A DNA stretch of 64,000 nt, from assembly GCF_958979055.1 (NCBI RefSeq), contig NC_084891.1, positions 30,376,001-30,440,000 of the forward strand, read 5' to 3'. The DNA is from Alnus glutinosa (taxonomy: Eukaryota; Streptophyta; Magnoliopsida; Fagales; Betulaceae). The notes under the pieces are model-generated. The model ran no database searches. It worked only from the letters and a program-made list of their open reading frames with translations, and was not told the DNA's origin. Shown piece by piece: positions 25,184 through 37,964 of this stretch (the first letter of the stretch is position 1; each line of letters opens with the position of its first letter). The position numbers and the translations under genes are program-made.

Positions 25184-28100
25184 TCCGAGTTAAATATATA
25201 TATATATATATATATTTTCAGCTATTTTTGAGATTGATAATTTTTTCCATAACCTACGAACTATAATTTTTTTTTTATATATATATATTAATTAAAAAAA
25301 AAAAACTAAACCCAAACCTAAAGTAAAGTAAGTGGGTTATATGAGCCGGATCAAATATGTTATTCTTTTATTTTAATTAATTTTCAAATTGTGAGTCAAA
25401 CAAGTCGTGTTTGTGTCAATCCAACACAACTTATTTATTAAATGTGTTATGCAGATTGAGTCAATCCAACACGACCTACTTAACAGAATGGTCGTGACTT
25501 GTCACCCATTTATTTAAATAGATCATGTTAAGATTAAAGGATTTGACCGTTTAACTAAAATAATTAGCGAATCGATTGGTTCGACGCGAACCTAACACGC
25601 CAACCCTAATTATTTTTAAGATTTGATCCAAATTGTGGAAAGCAACATTTTTTTCAAACTAGCGAAGCTAAATTACAACTTTGAGTATGTTTTTGTTTGT
25701 AATGAATTAAAAGGTCTTGAATAAAAAAAAAAATAATAATTAAAAAAAAAAACATTAGAAGTTCTCCTTTTTATTTATATAAATAATTCATTTTAAATAC
25801 CTAGCACAAAAAAAAAAAAAAAAACAGAAGAAATAAAAAAATTTGAGTAAAATTAGACTCTACTCCCAAAACTTGCACCCCATTTACCCCTACACCTTTA
25901 AATTATGACTCACTACAACTCTAATCTACAAATTATCATTTTGTTCCTAGTTACACATTAGGTTAGATTTGATCGTAATTTTGGATGAAAAACGTTGCAC
26001 ATGAGTGACACATACGTTTCAATTATTTTTAAGTTACTATATATAGATATAGTTTAATATTTTTTTTATTAAATTACTATTTGAGGACATTTCTGTCTTT
26101 AAATAAAATTTAACGTCTAAAAATTGAATATTCCGTCTGGTTTAGCGAGATTCTCTAACGAAATGAGAGTGACGGTATGAAAATGGTAGTTTCATACTTT
26201 CATTTGGTCAATGTGTCAGCTTATGATGTCATGTTGACAATGACCGATAGTTGATGGGAGGAAAATGTAATCATTCCAAATAAAAAAAAATACTAGCCAC
26301 ATGTTGTGGGAGGAAGTGGTCGTGCGGCCCTACTTGTTGGTTTGTCCATCGTTTACTCCCCCAACAATTACCATTCCATTGAATTGGAAAAGATTTTGAA
26401 GAGCACAAGAATTTAAAAAATAAAAAAAATAAAAAAATAAAAAAAAAAACGATTAAGTGGTAAGATCTAAATAAGATATCCATGGATAACTTTGAAGGGT
26501 GAGGAATGATGAGCTGGTACAGAGGATTAAAAGGTCTTCACACAAATGCCTTGCACAAGAAAGGGCGTGCGTATGGGAGAGAGTTCCTCCGCATTCAAGA
26601 AGCATGGGAGAAGAAGTCATATGTTTGTGGCATAGCCACCACTTTGTGGCTAACTTAATTTACATTTTAACATACCTTGTTATATATATATATATTGGTA
26701 ATTCTAAAGTTGGGTATTTCAATTTGTCAAAGGAGTAAAGGTTTGATACCTTTAGGAAACTACCGATTCGCTCTCTCAATGATAAATCTGTTGCAAAAAA
26801 TGCCATGGGAGGATGGAAGCACTATCCCCATCCTCCTCATTCCCTCATCTGCTACTGCATCTTTTGAGGCCTCTATTCTGCTTAGAGTTATATTTTGCCT
26901 TATCCACATCTTTGGAGGCCTTATCTGCTTATTTGGAAGCAATTTCTCTCTTTCCTCTCACTTCACCATAGTCTTCACTGGCCATATACATCCTTCATCA
27001 TGTCTTCCGAAGGATTTGTCAAGGATCTAGGATCAAATTTATTGAAGCTAGATCTATCTTCCTCCATCCGGTCTAGCTCGACACACACTAATCCATCATG
27101 TTCCCTGTCGTCTTCCATCTTCGTCGACACCAGTCGCGTCTCCTTTGGACATCCTCGCACTGGAATGTGGCTTGCACGCGCCAGTGAATGGATCTCACTC
27201 GCCGGCGCGTGGTGGCTCTGTTCCATCTCTCAGCCTTCCCCCGTTGTTGTTGTCGGTTTTTTGCACTGGCCCTACATCTTCCAAGCTCCTCTGCCGACGA
27301 GTGCTCTTCACGCATTGACGACTATAAGCCATGCGGGTGGCCTCCTTTCCTCCCATCTACTGGCTTTCTTCGGTGCTGTCAGTCTGTTGTGGTAGTCTTG
27401 CTGTGTTGTTTTTGGTTTTCTTGGACTTCTTTTCTTTTTTTTTTTTCTTTTTTCTTTTTTCTTTTTTGTTGTATTTCATTTTGTTTCTTAGTGTTTGGTG
27501 TAGTTGTTACCCATGTGTTTGGGTAGGGTTACATGCTATTTCGAGAGTTATGCTTTTATTTGAGTCCCTTGTACTTGTGGTTCAGGTGGGGTTGAAGGGC
27601 ATTGCGACAGGCATGTCCCTATCTGTGTCTTGTTTTACTGTATTTATTTGCGGTCTTGTTTTTTGGTGTTCGTTCCAATAATCAATAGGGTCGCGTTATT
27701 CATTTGATGTATTCTGTTTTATTTATATTTTTTTTTATGGTGCTTTTTGTTAGGTTGTCTAACCCTAATTTGTTGTTCTTAGTTATTTTTCTTATGTTTA
27801 TGTACTTAAAAAAAAAAAAATTTGTCAGAATAAATTTGTCACAAAAAAATGCATCAATGCCATGCGGCGCTTACGAGCAACTCTTTGTGTTAAAATTAAT
27901 AGCTAAATTTAATCCATATACAACTCAAAACAAAATGATAATTTATAGGTCTAAATTACAATTAGTTGTAGTTTGAAAGTACAAATGCAAATGAAGTGAA
28001 AATTTGGGAGCAAAAATGTAATTTACCCCAAAAAAAAAAAAAAAAATTGACATAAGATTTTATGAGAAAGGTTTAGGATGAAAAACAATCAGCCAATGAT

Positions 28101-29597
28101 TGACTAAAAGCTGACCGGGTTTTACTTATAGTTTTTTTTTTAAAAAAAAATAGTTAACCGGGCTTTAAGATCGGTGATCACCCCTCACCGGAACAGAAGG
28201 GAGGAAATAGTAAATAATATAAAAAGTAAAGTCAAAAAAAGTCCCCAAACGGCCAAACCTACAGTACAGAATAGATGTAGAGAGAGAGAGAGAGAGAGAG
28301 AGGGGCATGTGGTGGGGTGGGGTCGGAGAAATACAGCTAGCAGACCGTTTCGCGACGTGACCGCCTAAATCCACATGTGTAGCGTTGTTTTTCTCCATTA
28401 TGTTTTTTTTTTTTCTTATGATTATTAATTATATATTGCAATTACTAATGTGTTCATGACTCCTCGTTCATTTTGAATTAATAAATTTGGTATATATAGT
28501 ATTTTAAACGGGGTCCTACTTTATGACTCTTGCTTCATTTTTATTTTTTTTAGTGAAAGTTGATCGTGTGGATCGCCTTCGTCTCTGAACATTAATATTA
28601 TTCAGTCCTACTTATTTTAAAAAAAAAATAAAATTATTCAGTCCTGTTTTTTGGCTAAGAAATCTTATTAAGTCCTAGTTTAAATCGGACGATCTTAATT
28701 TGACTGATAAAGAAGATATTCCCAAAGATTGAAATGACCAGCCTGTAATTATACTTTTTTAACTTTTTGTTTGGCAGTAAATACGTAACAGCCCAGTCCA
28801 AAAAAAAAAAAAAAAAAAAACGTAACAGTCTTTTTAACTGGTTAGTTTTGACTGTTAACTGCAATGTAATGCCTTAGCCTCTTAGGAATGGTTAATTGAC
28901 GGATTAGCTGTGTCGGCGGAGATGTTTTTGATAATAAACAAAAAGATGCTAAAACAGAAACGAGTGGTATAAAGAAAGTTGCAGACAGAGAGAGAAAATC
29001 AGCAGTGTAATAATTAATGAGCTGGGAGTGTCATTTATTGATTATTTTCATTGTTTAAGTGAAAACATATATTGCTGATGTGATAATAATTGAAGTCGAT
29101 TGGTTTTAGGTAGGAGTACCGAAATTGAACGAATAAAATAAGGAAGGAAGACTGAATTATTGGAGCTGAGGAAGGAGAAGAAATATCCCGTTTGATATTT
29201 TCACGGAAGAAAGGGAGGAGCTGTTGATATTGAGATGAGAAGCAAGGAATGATAAGAGAGAGAGAGAGAGAGAGGGCCACAAAAAGAAAAAGAGGGCGAC
29301 TCTTTTGTAGCGAGGAAATCAGAGAGAAAGCCAGAAAGGAAAAGAAAGCTTCTACTGTAGCCATCAATTGGAAGGGTGCAGATGAGGGAGTAGAGCTTCA
29401 CTACTACTGTCTCTTGCCTATTTTTTGCACTTTTCTTTTTTGTGGTTCTTGTTGTTGCGATAATGCCATCTGTTACTCCCTTTCTGATGGATTTCGTTCC
29501 GCTCAAGTCTCAACTATAAAGTTGGAAGAGTAGATCCTGGAGCCGACAGATCTGGGTCCTGAAATTAGTAAGGGGCTCGAGATTTGTAAGAGTAACA
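25184..29597. other. Interval upstream of CESA, with a probable retroelement relic
   Basis: About 26770-27820 is GC-richer with overlapping broken frames, becomes T-rich, and ends in a short A run (about 27809-27821), suggesting the 3' end of a non-LTR retroelement on the plus strand. No conserved reverse transcriptase motif was recognised. From about 28 kb the DNA is promoter-proximal to CESA, with GA runs at about 28280-28301 and 29254-29274. A leader for the CESA transcript probably starts between 29.25 and 29.6 kb. Confidence 0.35.
29254..29274 (+). promoter_or_regulatory. GA-rich leader/promoter repeat upstream of CESA
   Basis: A run of about 10 GA units followed by purine-rich sequence, some 330 bp before the CESA ATG. 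GA/CT-rich elements near plant transcription starts are common (GAGA-type, BPC-bound sites). Functional role inferred. Confidence 0.3.
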
Positions 29598-32500
29598 ATG
29601 GAAGCGAGTGCAGGGTTAGTGGCAGGCTCTCACAACCGGAATGAACTCGTGGTCATCCGCCGTGACGGTGAATCTGCCGTAAGCCCCTCTTTCTTTCTTT
29701 CTTTTTCGTCTTCTTCTTTTGGATTATCAGTGTCTACAATTGCCATTTCCGTTCGTTGTTTATGCTGTTTAATGAGCTATCACCGACACACATAGTATCA
29801 CACTTTTGCTAGAGAAAAATGTTAGATACTTAGATAGATTTTCTGGCGGTGCAGCCAAGGCCGTTGCAGCAGTTAAGTGGACAAATATGCCAGATATGCG
29901 GAGACGACGTGGGACTAACTGTGGACGGAGAGCTGTTCGTGGCCTGCAACGAGTGTGCCTTTCCCATCTGCAGAACTTGCTACGAGTACGAGCGCAGAGA
30001 AGGAAACCAACTCTGCCCTCAGTGCAAAACCAGATTCAAGCGTCTCAAGGGTCCACTCTCGGAGACTTTTTTTTTTTTTTTTTTTTTTCTTTTCTTTTCT
30101 TTTCTGTGTGTAAAAATTATGTAATTCCTACTTATGGATGGCCATACATTGCAGGGTGTGCTAGAGTGCAGGGGGACGAAGAGGAAGATGGCATCGATGA
30201 CCTGGAGAATGAATTCAATTTCGATGCAAGGACTAAACAGGATATGCACCATGCTCTTGCTGCCGACGCAATGCTTCACTATGGCCGTGCCTCCGACTCC
30301 AATCTCCCTCATGTCCTTCATTCTACGCCCCAAGTTCCTCTCCTTACTAACGGTCAAATGGTAAGCCCCACCCGCTATTCCCATATTAACTCTTAATTGC
30401 TTCTCACCCTTTTGCCTTTCTTCAATTAGTCACCCATCAGTTAATTGATTTCCTTGTATGCTCTTGAGTTATTTGCTTTAATGCTTCTAGAGTTGTGTCG
30501 GTGCAGGTTGATGATATTCCTCCTGAGCAACATGCTTTGGTCCCTTCATTCATGGGGGGTGCCGGTGGAGGCAAAAGGATCCACCCCCTTCCTCTCTCAG
30601 ATCCCGCCCTTCCAGGTAATTCCCGTTTAGCTTTGCACTTCCATACCTTTCGCCTTTGTTCAAATGCTCCCATCAGCTGCTAGTTCTTGGGTTGTTGCTT
30701 GTTTCCATCGACTCAAAACTTGAACATTCATCATTGGTCATCTTCCCAATTGGCAGTGCAACCCAGATCCATGGATCCTTCCAAAGACTTGGCCGCTTAT
30801 GGCTACGGCAGTGTCGCTTGGAAGGAAAGAATGGAGAACTGGAAGCAGAAACAAGACAAGCTGCAGATGATGAAGAAGGATAATTCTGGCAAAGATTGGG
30901 ACTATGATGGAGATGGCCCAGATCTACCACTGTATGTGCCCCCCAGAAACTTTTATTTTTTCTAATCCAGTTGAATGGAATTTTTCTCCCGTATTTTTTT
31001 GATATCATCGCTTGGACCAAGCTTTCTGCTAAAACTCTAATAGGCTCTACGCCCTTGCACTAACTTTTAAGACACATGTTTTCAAATTTGACTTCGGAAT
31101 TCTGACGGTTAAAATGACTGCATTACCGTTAATCCCCTTAGACTTGCACGATATTTCAAATAATTGACAGTTTTAAATAGCGAAGGCCTGAGTAATGCTT
31201 ATTGTGGCAAATCAATTATTTTTTGCTTGTTGATCAGCATGGATGAGGCAAGACAACCACTTTCTAGAAAGTTGCCTATTCCATCAAGCCGAATCAACCC
31301 TTACCGGATGATCATCATAATTCGACTCGTGGTTCTCGGATTCTTCTTCCATTATCGAGTCATGCATCCCGTACAGGATGCATTTGCATTGTGGCTTATA
31401 TCTGTAATATGTGAGATCTGGTTTGCAATTTCATGGATTCTTGATCAATTCCCGAAGTGGCTCCCTATTGACAGGGAAACTTATCTCGACAGGTTGTCCC
31501 TGAGGTAAGGATCTGACCACTTTCGACTTCTGCAACTGTGATTATGGTATAGATTTTGCACATGTTTACACACCTTGTGTCTTGTTTGTCAGGTATGAGA
31601 AGGAAGGCCAACCTTCTCAACTTTGTCCAGTTGACATATTTGTGAGTACTGTTGATCCGTTGAAAGAACCTCCTCTGGTGACTGCAAACACGGTTCTTTC
31701 CATCCTTGCAGTGGACTACCCTGTTGACAAGGTTTCATGTTATGTTTCTGATGATGGTGCTGCTATGCTGACATTCGAGGCACTGTCTGAAACATCTGAG
31801 TTTGCAAAGAAGTGGGTCCCTTTCTGTAAGAAGTTCAACATTGAGCCACGAGCCCCTGAATTTTATTTTGCTCAAAAGATGGATTACCTCAAAGATAAGG
31901 TGCTGCCATCATTTGTGAAGGAGCGGAGAGCAATGAAGGTAATAAGTTGCAATGCGTTGAGTTTATCCTATTACTCCTTGCCAAACATATGTTAAACTTT
32001 TTTTTACTCATTCATATTGCAGAGAGAGTATGAAGAGTTTAAAGTTCGGATCAACGCTTTGGTTGCTAAGGCCCAAAAGGTCCCAGAAGAAGGTTGGACA
32101 ATGCAGGATGGGACTCCATGGCCTGGGAATAATGTCAGGGATCATCCTGGGATGATTCAGGTACATTAATTTTAAGTTTGTCTTTTTGCGCAATTCTCAT
32201 TATTGGCCCATTGTGACATAAGCACATGTTTGTGCAATTCTTGGTAGGTTTTTCTTGGCCAAAGTGGAGGGCATGACACGGACGGAAATGAATTACCACG
32301 CCTGGTGTATGTTTCTAGAGAAAAGCGACCTGGGTTTAATCACCACAAAAAGGCTGGAGCAATGAATGCATTGGTAAGTAATTTGAAAGAAGCCCTTTTC
32401 AACTCCATGTACCTTCTGGGCAAAACCTTATGTGTCTTGAACATGATCTATATTTATTTTTGTGAAACAGGTTAGAGTCTCTGCTGTGCTGACAAATGCT

Positions 32501-34827
32501 GCTTTTCTGTTGAACTTGGATTGCGATCACTATATCAATAATAGTAAGGCTCTTAGGGAGTCAATGTGTTTCATGATGGATCCGCTGCTTGGAAAAAGGG
32601 TGTGCTATGTCCAGTTCCCGCAGAGGTTTGATGGTATTGACAAGCATGACCGATACGCCAACCGCAACACCGTATTCTTTGATGTAAGCATGTATTTTTA
32701 TAAACATTCATACAAATGCATTTCTTCTGCAGTTTAACGTGTAAACATGCATCATATTCTTTGTTCATCTACTTATGCAAAAATTAAAACATAAGCTTTC
32801 CATTCCAGATTAACATGAAAGGTTTGGATGGCATCCAAGGACCTATATATGTTGGGACTGGATGTGTCTTCAGAAGGCAGGCATTCTACGGTTATGCTGC
32901 TCCTAAAGCAAAGAAACCACCAACCAGGACTTGTAACTGTTTGCCGAAGTGGTGCTGTTGTGGCTGCTGTTGTTCTGGAAAGAGGAAGAAGAAGACTAAC
33001 AAACCTAAATCTGAGATAAAGAAGAGAAATTCTAGGAAAGGAGACGTGGGAGCATCTGCACCTGTGTGCTCTTTGGAGGGTATTGAAGAGGGGATTGAAG
33101 GTAATATAGCTTATTAACATGATGTCTCACTTTGTCACCCAGTGCCATAGTGTAGTTTGAACCCCAATAAAGAACACTACCAAGTGGTTTGCTTAAGCTC
33201 TATCAAAATGCTTCACTGATTCCAAGGTGCAAAACAAAGAAAACTTTTTGTATTGTCATATTTTTTTTTTGGACAACTAAGGTGTTGGATATATGTATTG
33301 GAAAAGTGACATGTGAGAGGACCTACGTTATGTGTTAGGGTAAGATTACAGAAGGCTTACTGAAACGTTCTGTCATTTTATGTAAGTAATAGGTGAATTA
33401 AGCTAAGTTCTCCAAAGATTAATTACCATGTTATTGTCAATCAGGCTCAATTATCTTGTTATATAACTTGGAAGAGCTTGTATGCAGGAGTCGAAGGTGA
33501 AAATTATACTATGATGTCTGAGCTGAAGTTAGAAAAGAAGTTTGGACAATCTTCTGTTTTTGTTGCGTCTACTCTGCTAGAGGACGGAGGGACACTGAAA
33601 AGTGCTAGCCCAGCATCCCTGCTTAAAGAAGCCATCCATGTCATTAGCTGTGGCTATGAAGATAAAACTGAATGGGGAAAAGAGGTAACTACGAAGTTTG
33701 GAGTCATGTCCTCGCATCTTCCTTGACATTATCCTTTTGGCATTTGAATTTGTCTCAACGGAAATTTTGTTGCAACCCAGGTTGGCTGGATCTATGGGTC
33801 GGTTACAGAAGATATACTGACAGGTTTTAAAATGCACTGCCTTGGATGGCGATCAATATATTGTATCCCTGACAGGCCTGCATTTAAAGGATCTGCTCCC
33901 ATTAATCTGTCTGATCGTCTGCATCAAGTCCTTAGGTGGGCCCTTGGTTCTGTTGAAATTTTTTTGAGCAGGCACTGTCCTCTCTGGTATGGATATGGAG
34001 GAGGCCTGAAGTGGTTAGAGCGCCTGTCTTATATAAATGCTACTATATATCCATGGACTTCAATTCCTCTGCTTGCCTATTGTACCCTACCTGCTGTGTG
34101 CTTGCTCACGGGAAAATTCATCACTCCTGAGGTATGAATTTTATATGTTTGATTGTTGACAGGACAGATTGCTTTTTATTATATGATGTTACTTGAGAAA
34201 TATGTATAGTAAATTTAATATAGAGTTTTTTTCATATTGCAGCTGAGCAATGTTGCTAGCTTGTGGTTTCTGTCTCTTTTCATTTGTATCTTTGCGACAA
34301 GTATACTGGAAATGAGATGGAGTGGAGTTGGGATCGATGAATGGTGGAGAAATGAGCAGTTTTGGGTGATTGGAGGGGTTTCAGCACATTTATTTGCTGT
34401 GTTCCAGGGGTTGTTAAAGGTTTTAGCCGGTGTTGATACGAACTTCACTGTGACATCAAAAGCAGGGGATGACGAAGATTTCTCAGAGCTTTACGCGTTT
34501 AAGTGGACCACTTTGCTCATCCCACCAACAACACTGCTAATAATAAACCTCATTGGTGTGGTCGCCGGAGTGTCCAACGCAATAAATAATGGGTATGAGT
34601 CATGGGGGCCTCTGTTTGGTAAACTCTTCTTCGCCTTCTGGGTGATTGTTCACCTCTATCCTTTCCTAAAGGGTCTGCTGGGCAGGCAGAACAGGACTCC
34701 CACAATTATTATTGTTTGGTCAATTTTGCTTGCTTCCATCTTCTCCCTTTTGTGGGTTCGAATTGATCCATTCTTGGCCAAGTCAAATGGTCCGGTTCTA
34801 GAAGAATGCGGGTTGGACTGTAACTAG
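29598..34827 (+). CDS. CESA6: Cellulose synthase A catalytic subunit, CESA6/2/5/9 clade
   Basis: Fourteen exons join in frame from ATG to TAG, giving 1093 residues: 29598-29678, 29855-30050, 30155-30360, 30507-30615, 30757-30931, 31238-31504, 31593-31938, 32023-32160, 32248-32373, 32471-32683, 32809-33100, 33488-33684, 33781-34131, 34243-34827. The enzyme transfers glucose from UDP-glucose to make cellulose in the plasma-membrane rosette. The N-terminal RING-type zinc domain spans residues 39-85 (CQICGDDVG to LCPQCKTRF). Catalytic motifs are all present: DD in VSDDGAAML (398-399), DCD (565-567), TED (791-793), QVLRW (831-835). A Cys-rich class-specific region ([16 protein letters not shown]) precedes the second half, and multiple membrane segments fill the C-terminus, which ends GLDCN. 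The start AGSHNRNE and overall layout match the primary-wall CESA6-like clade. The exact ortholog number is not resolved. No defect is seen. Confidence 0.97.
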
Positions 34828-35219
34828 CAGCGCATTCGCTCCTTGGGCTAGTAGGGTCGGGTGATAGATGATAGAATATTTATCTTTTGATTGATGATAC
34901 AACCAAGAAATATGTTTGGTGTGATGGGGTCTGCCAACTGTAGATTAATTGCGTGTGATGGGCGTGGATGCCTCTTTTCAACTCCTCGTTCCTTCGCTTT
35001 GGTGGAGGGAAATTCCAAACATGAGCTGGCTGCTGTTTGTAAGCTTTTGTCGGTGGGGGGAGACTGTTGGGAGCAGCTGCAACAGTGCTCTCTTTCATTC
35101 TTTATCAGCATGATTGATACATACGGGGAAGAGGAGGTAGGTGATTCACACTGCCGCTGCTGTGTAATATTTATTGTTACGGGTCTCTCTCTCTCTCTCT
35201 CTCTCTCTATTTGATTCGC

Positions 35220-35225
35220 AATAAA
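35220..35225 (+). terminator. Candidate poly(A) signal for CESA
   Basis: AATAAA about 390 bp after the stop codon, just downstream of a CT microsatellite (about 35186-35208). It is a canonical signal in the right place; the real 3' end is unknown. Confidence 0.4.
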
Positions 35226-36319
35226 AGTGGCTGTGTCCTGCTGCTTGTAACTGCAGAGGCAAACTTCTGGGACATACTAAAGTGCTGGGGCTAATTGTTT
35301 GCCCTTTATGTTGCCATTGCCACTAAATGTAGCTGTCTTATTGTTCGAAAGGGTATAAGAAAAACTGAAAAAAGTTTCATTTGGGTTCAATTGAAGTACC
35401 GTTTTGTTTTGTTTTGTTTTTTAGCATAGATTTCGCCACAAATAGGTTGACGGTCATGTCCATTACCATCATTCTCCAGGAAGTAATACGCTTATTTACC
35501 GATTTTTCCTATAAATCTATCTTGCTCTGAATTCCGTCCAGCTATAGTAAATATATATTGAAATGGTAATCGAATTTAATTGGGTCAGATCCCAATGTCT
35601 GACCAAGCTCAATCAATTAGATCTAGTTCTTTTCTTTGATTACTTTGCACCTCAGCTTTTAGATTTGGTAGCTTCTCATGCTAGCCAAAGTCTGGTAAGT
35701 CGAGACGTTAAAATGGGAGCAAACGAAGTTGCCTATAGTGTTCGCCAAATGTAAGAACAAAGTATTTTTAAATTTTTAACATTCTCTCCTCGCAATAAAA
35801 AATAAAGAAATTTTTGAAAAATAAAATATTTAAACGAAGTCGTGGAAGTGAATAGTTTAAAAGTGAATAGTTTAAATAGAGAGCATAATTTAAGTGTTTT
35901 GAAAAAATAAATAGTTAAAATAGTAAAAGATAATTTTTTTGGGCTAAAATTGAGAGCAAATTTATTGAGAAGGCCGTGAATGCTCTGGAATGACCAACTT
36001 ACCAAGCCCAATTAAAGGGCAACAAAGTGTAGATGCACTCGTTTGGAAGGCGGGTGTTCTTAGGTTCGGCGTGTCGTGAGCACGTGTTTTCACTCGTGAG
36101 CCCGTGTTTTCACTTCAAATTGGCACGTGTAGTTAGTCTGTCTTAGTAATGGGTTTCTGTCATTTTTCACTTTGGTTCTTTGGATTTTGAAGGTTTTTTT
36201 TGGACTACCCCAACCAACTATAATAGGGGACGGGTGATATCATCTTTTGCTGTTGTAAGGAAGTTTGAGTGGCATTTTACTTGTTTGACCATAGATTGAG
36301 ATTTGGTGCATTAACTCTT
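35226..36319. other. Intergenic after CESA, nothing recognisable
   Basis: AT-rich DNA between the CESA 3' end and the first fold-back element. No gene or clear repeat structure was recognised. Short frames here lack homology-like features. Confidence 0.45.
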
Positions 36320-36446
36320 TAGAGAAATGATATAAATACATTTCATACACATCTCATTTTTACATATTGGTCTCACAAATTCAATGATAAATTTAAAATT
36401 TGGTTGTATAGAGATGTATAGAAAAAATGCATGTGTATCATTTCTC
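36320..36446. mobile_element. Small hAT-like MITE with 8-bp target-site duplication
   Basis: Ends are TAGAGAAATGATA and TATCATTTCTC (inverted GAGAAATGATA). TAACTCTT is repeated exactly on both sides (36312-36319 and 36447-36454), the 8-bp duplication length typical of hAT elements. At 127 bp it has no coding capacity. Confidence 0.8.
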
Positions 36447-36895
36447 TAACTCTTATTTAGACCGTTTATTTGAAATGAATCGAGCCAACAAAAAAAGGAG
36501 TGGCGGTTAGGGCGGATAACCACTCATTTGGTGGGGGGGGGGGCAATAGTCTATTTGACCACAAGGCTGGCGATAAAGTGACTGTCCGTTTATCTCCTCC
36601 TCAGCACCAACTCCCACCAGTTGGGTCTTCATAATAGCAAGTACTTCATGTGGACGAAATTCAGCTTATTCGAAGTGGCTTTTCTTCAGTATGCATTTCC
36701 ATCGTAGCCATACACCGTTTGGCCTAAGATTGCTTTCGCTTGCTTATGCAACGACTTTTGTTCTTGATATTAAAGAAAACTGAATTCTGTACTACCCCAT
36801 CACTCACAACACAATACCGTCTACATCGTCCAGCTCCCCTCCCACCAAATAAAATTATAATACAAGGGAAAAAAAAAATATTACAAGAAGAGAAA

Positions 36896-37063
36896 AAAAT
36901 GTTATACACTACACTTTTATCTTATCTTGTTAATGTGTCAATGGCAATAGGCTGTTGGATCAATCCTTATTTCAAAAAAAAAAAAAAGATTCAAGGGTTA
37001 TTGATAGTACCGCATCAGCAAAGTAGGATAAAAATAGAATAAAAGTATGGTGAATAGCATTAC
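36896..37063. mobile_element. MITE related to the GAGTAATGCTA family
   Basis: The left end AATGTTATACACTACACTTT faces the reversed right end AATGCTATTCACCATACTTT, both continuing TAT(C/T)(T/C)TAT. The reversed right end begins AAGAGTAATGCTA, as in the element at 25010. The interior contains a poly(A) run. Boundaries approximate. Confidence 0.55.
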
Positions 37064-37964
37064 TCTTAAAAGAAACAAAGCGCCAATGACACCAATTTTT
37101 TTTTAAAAAAATAACAAGCTGGCTACATACAAATGTGAGTGACATGCGTGCTCGTGCACGCACACAAAAACAAACAACCATCTAGCCAGCTTGAAAGAAT
37201 CTCAAAAAGAGAAGCCAGGGCTTGTGTTCTAAAGCTTAGAATACATTGGAATAAACCATGTAGCCTGTAGGAGTGGTTAATTATAAGTTAGATCTTAACC
37301 AAGACTACCAGGTGGAGATTCCTTTTCATGCAGATCTGATGAAGCCGACATGACGAACCATCAATTGCAAAATTAAAATTCTGGTTGAATCAAAAGAACA
37401 CTAAAATTCCGGTATTAATATAAATTTTTATAACAACACGTTTATGCACCTTGAAGCTAGTAATTCAACCAGGGATTAGGTGAGACGTGGCCTTATGTGC
37501 AAAGAGCTGTTACAAAAGATCAAAGAAAGAAGGAAATACAAGTTGACTTGAATAAAATTAAGACTCACAAACTTGTCTGGTTAGCCAATAGCATTCACCA
37601 AATAAATTTAGATGTTTCATGTTAGAAATGACTTTGTATGAAGAACAAATAACATTGCAGAAAGAACTCAACAACAAATAAAGAGAGCAAGAAGATCATT
37701 CAAAAATAAAGAGGACAATAGCCCAGAAAAAGATCAAGAAAAAAAGAAGAAGCAAAAGATGACAATAGATAGAGGATCTAGATCCCAAACCTGTAATCAT
37801 CAAAATTGTAGTGATCCACAAGATGTCACGTTTCAAGGCATCCGAGGGTTGGATAAATCATATATGACACAAAAAAAGATGACAATCCCTATCGTAACTC
37901 TTCAATTGATTATCAACAAAACATCCAACTGTGTTGGATGGTAGTGAAGGAGAAATTCCAATCG
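37064..37964. other. Intergenic or 3' flank of the coiled-coil gene
   Basis: A-rich DNA immediately downstream of the stop codon of the minus-strand gene, so the region near 37.7-37.96 kb probably contains its 3' UTR. No other gene seen. Confidence 0.4.

Noticed and set aside
27188..27681. Plus-strand hydrophobic frames of 112-116 residues
   Set aside because: Rich in Phe/Leu/Cys from T-rich DNA; three frames are open together and the region ends in a poly(A) run like a retroelement tail.
30019..30384. 121-residue minus-strand frame
   Set aside because: Antisense to CESA exons 2-3 and includes a poly(T) intron tract.
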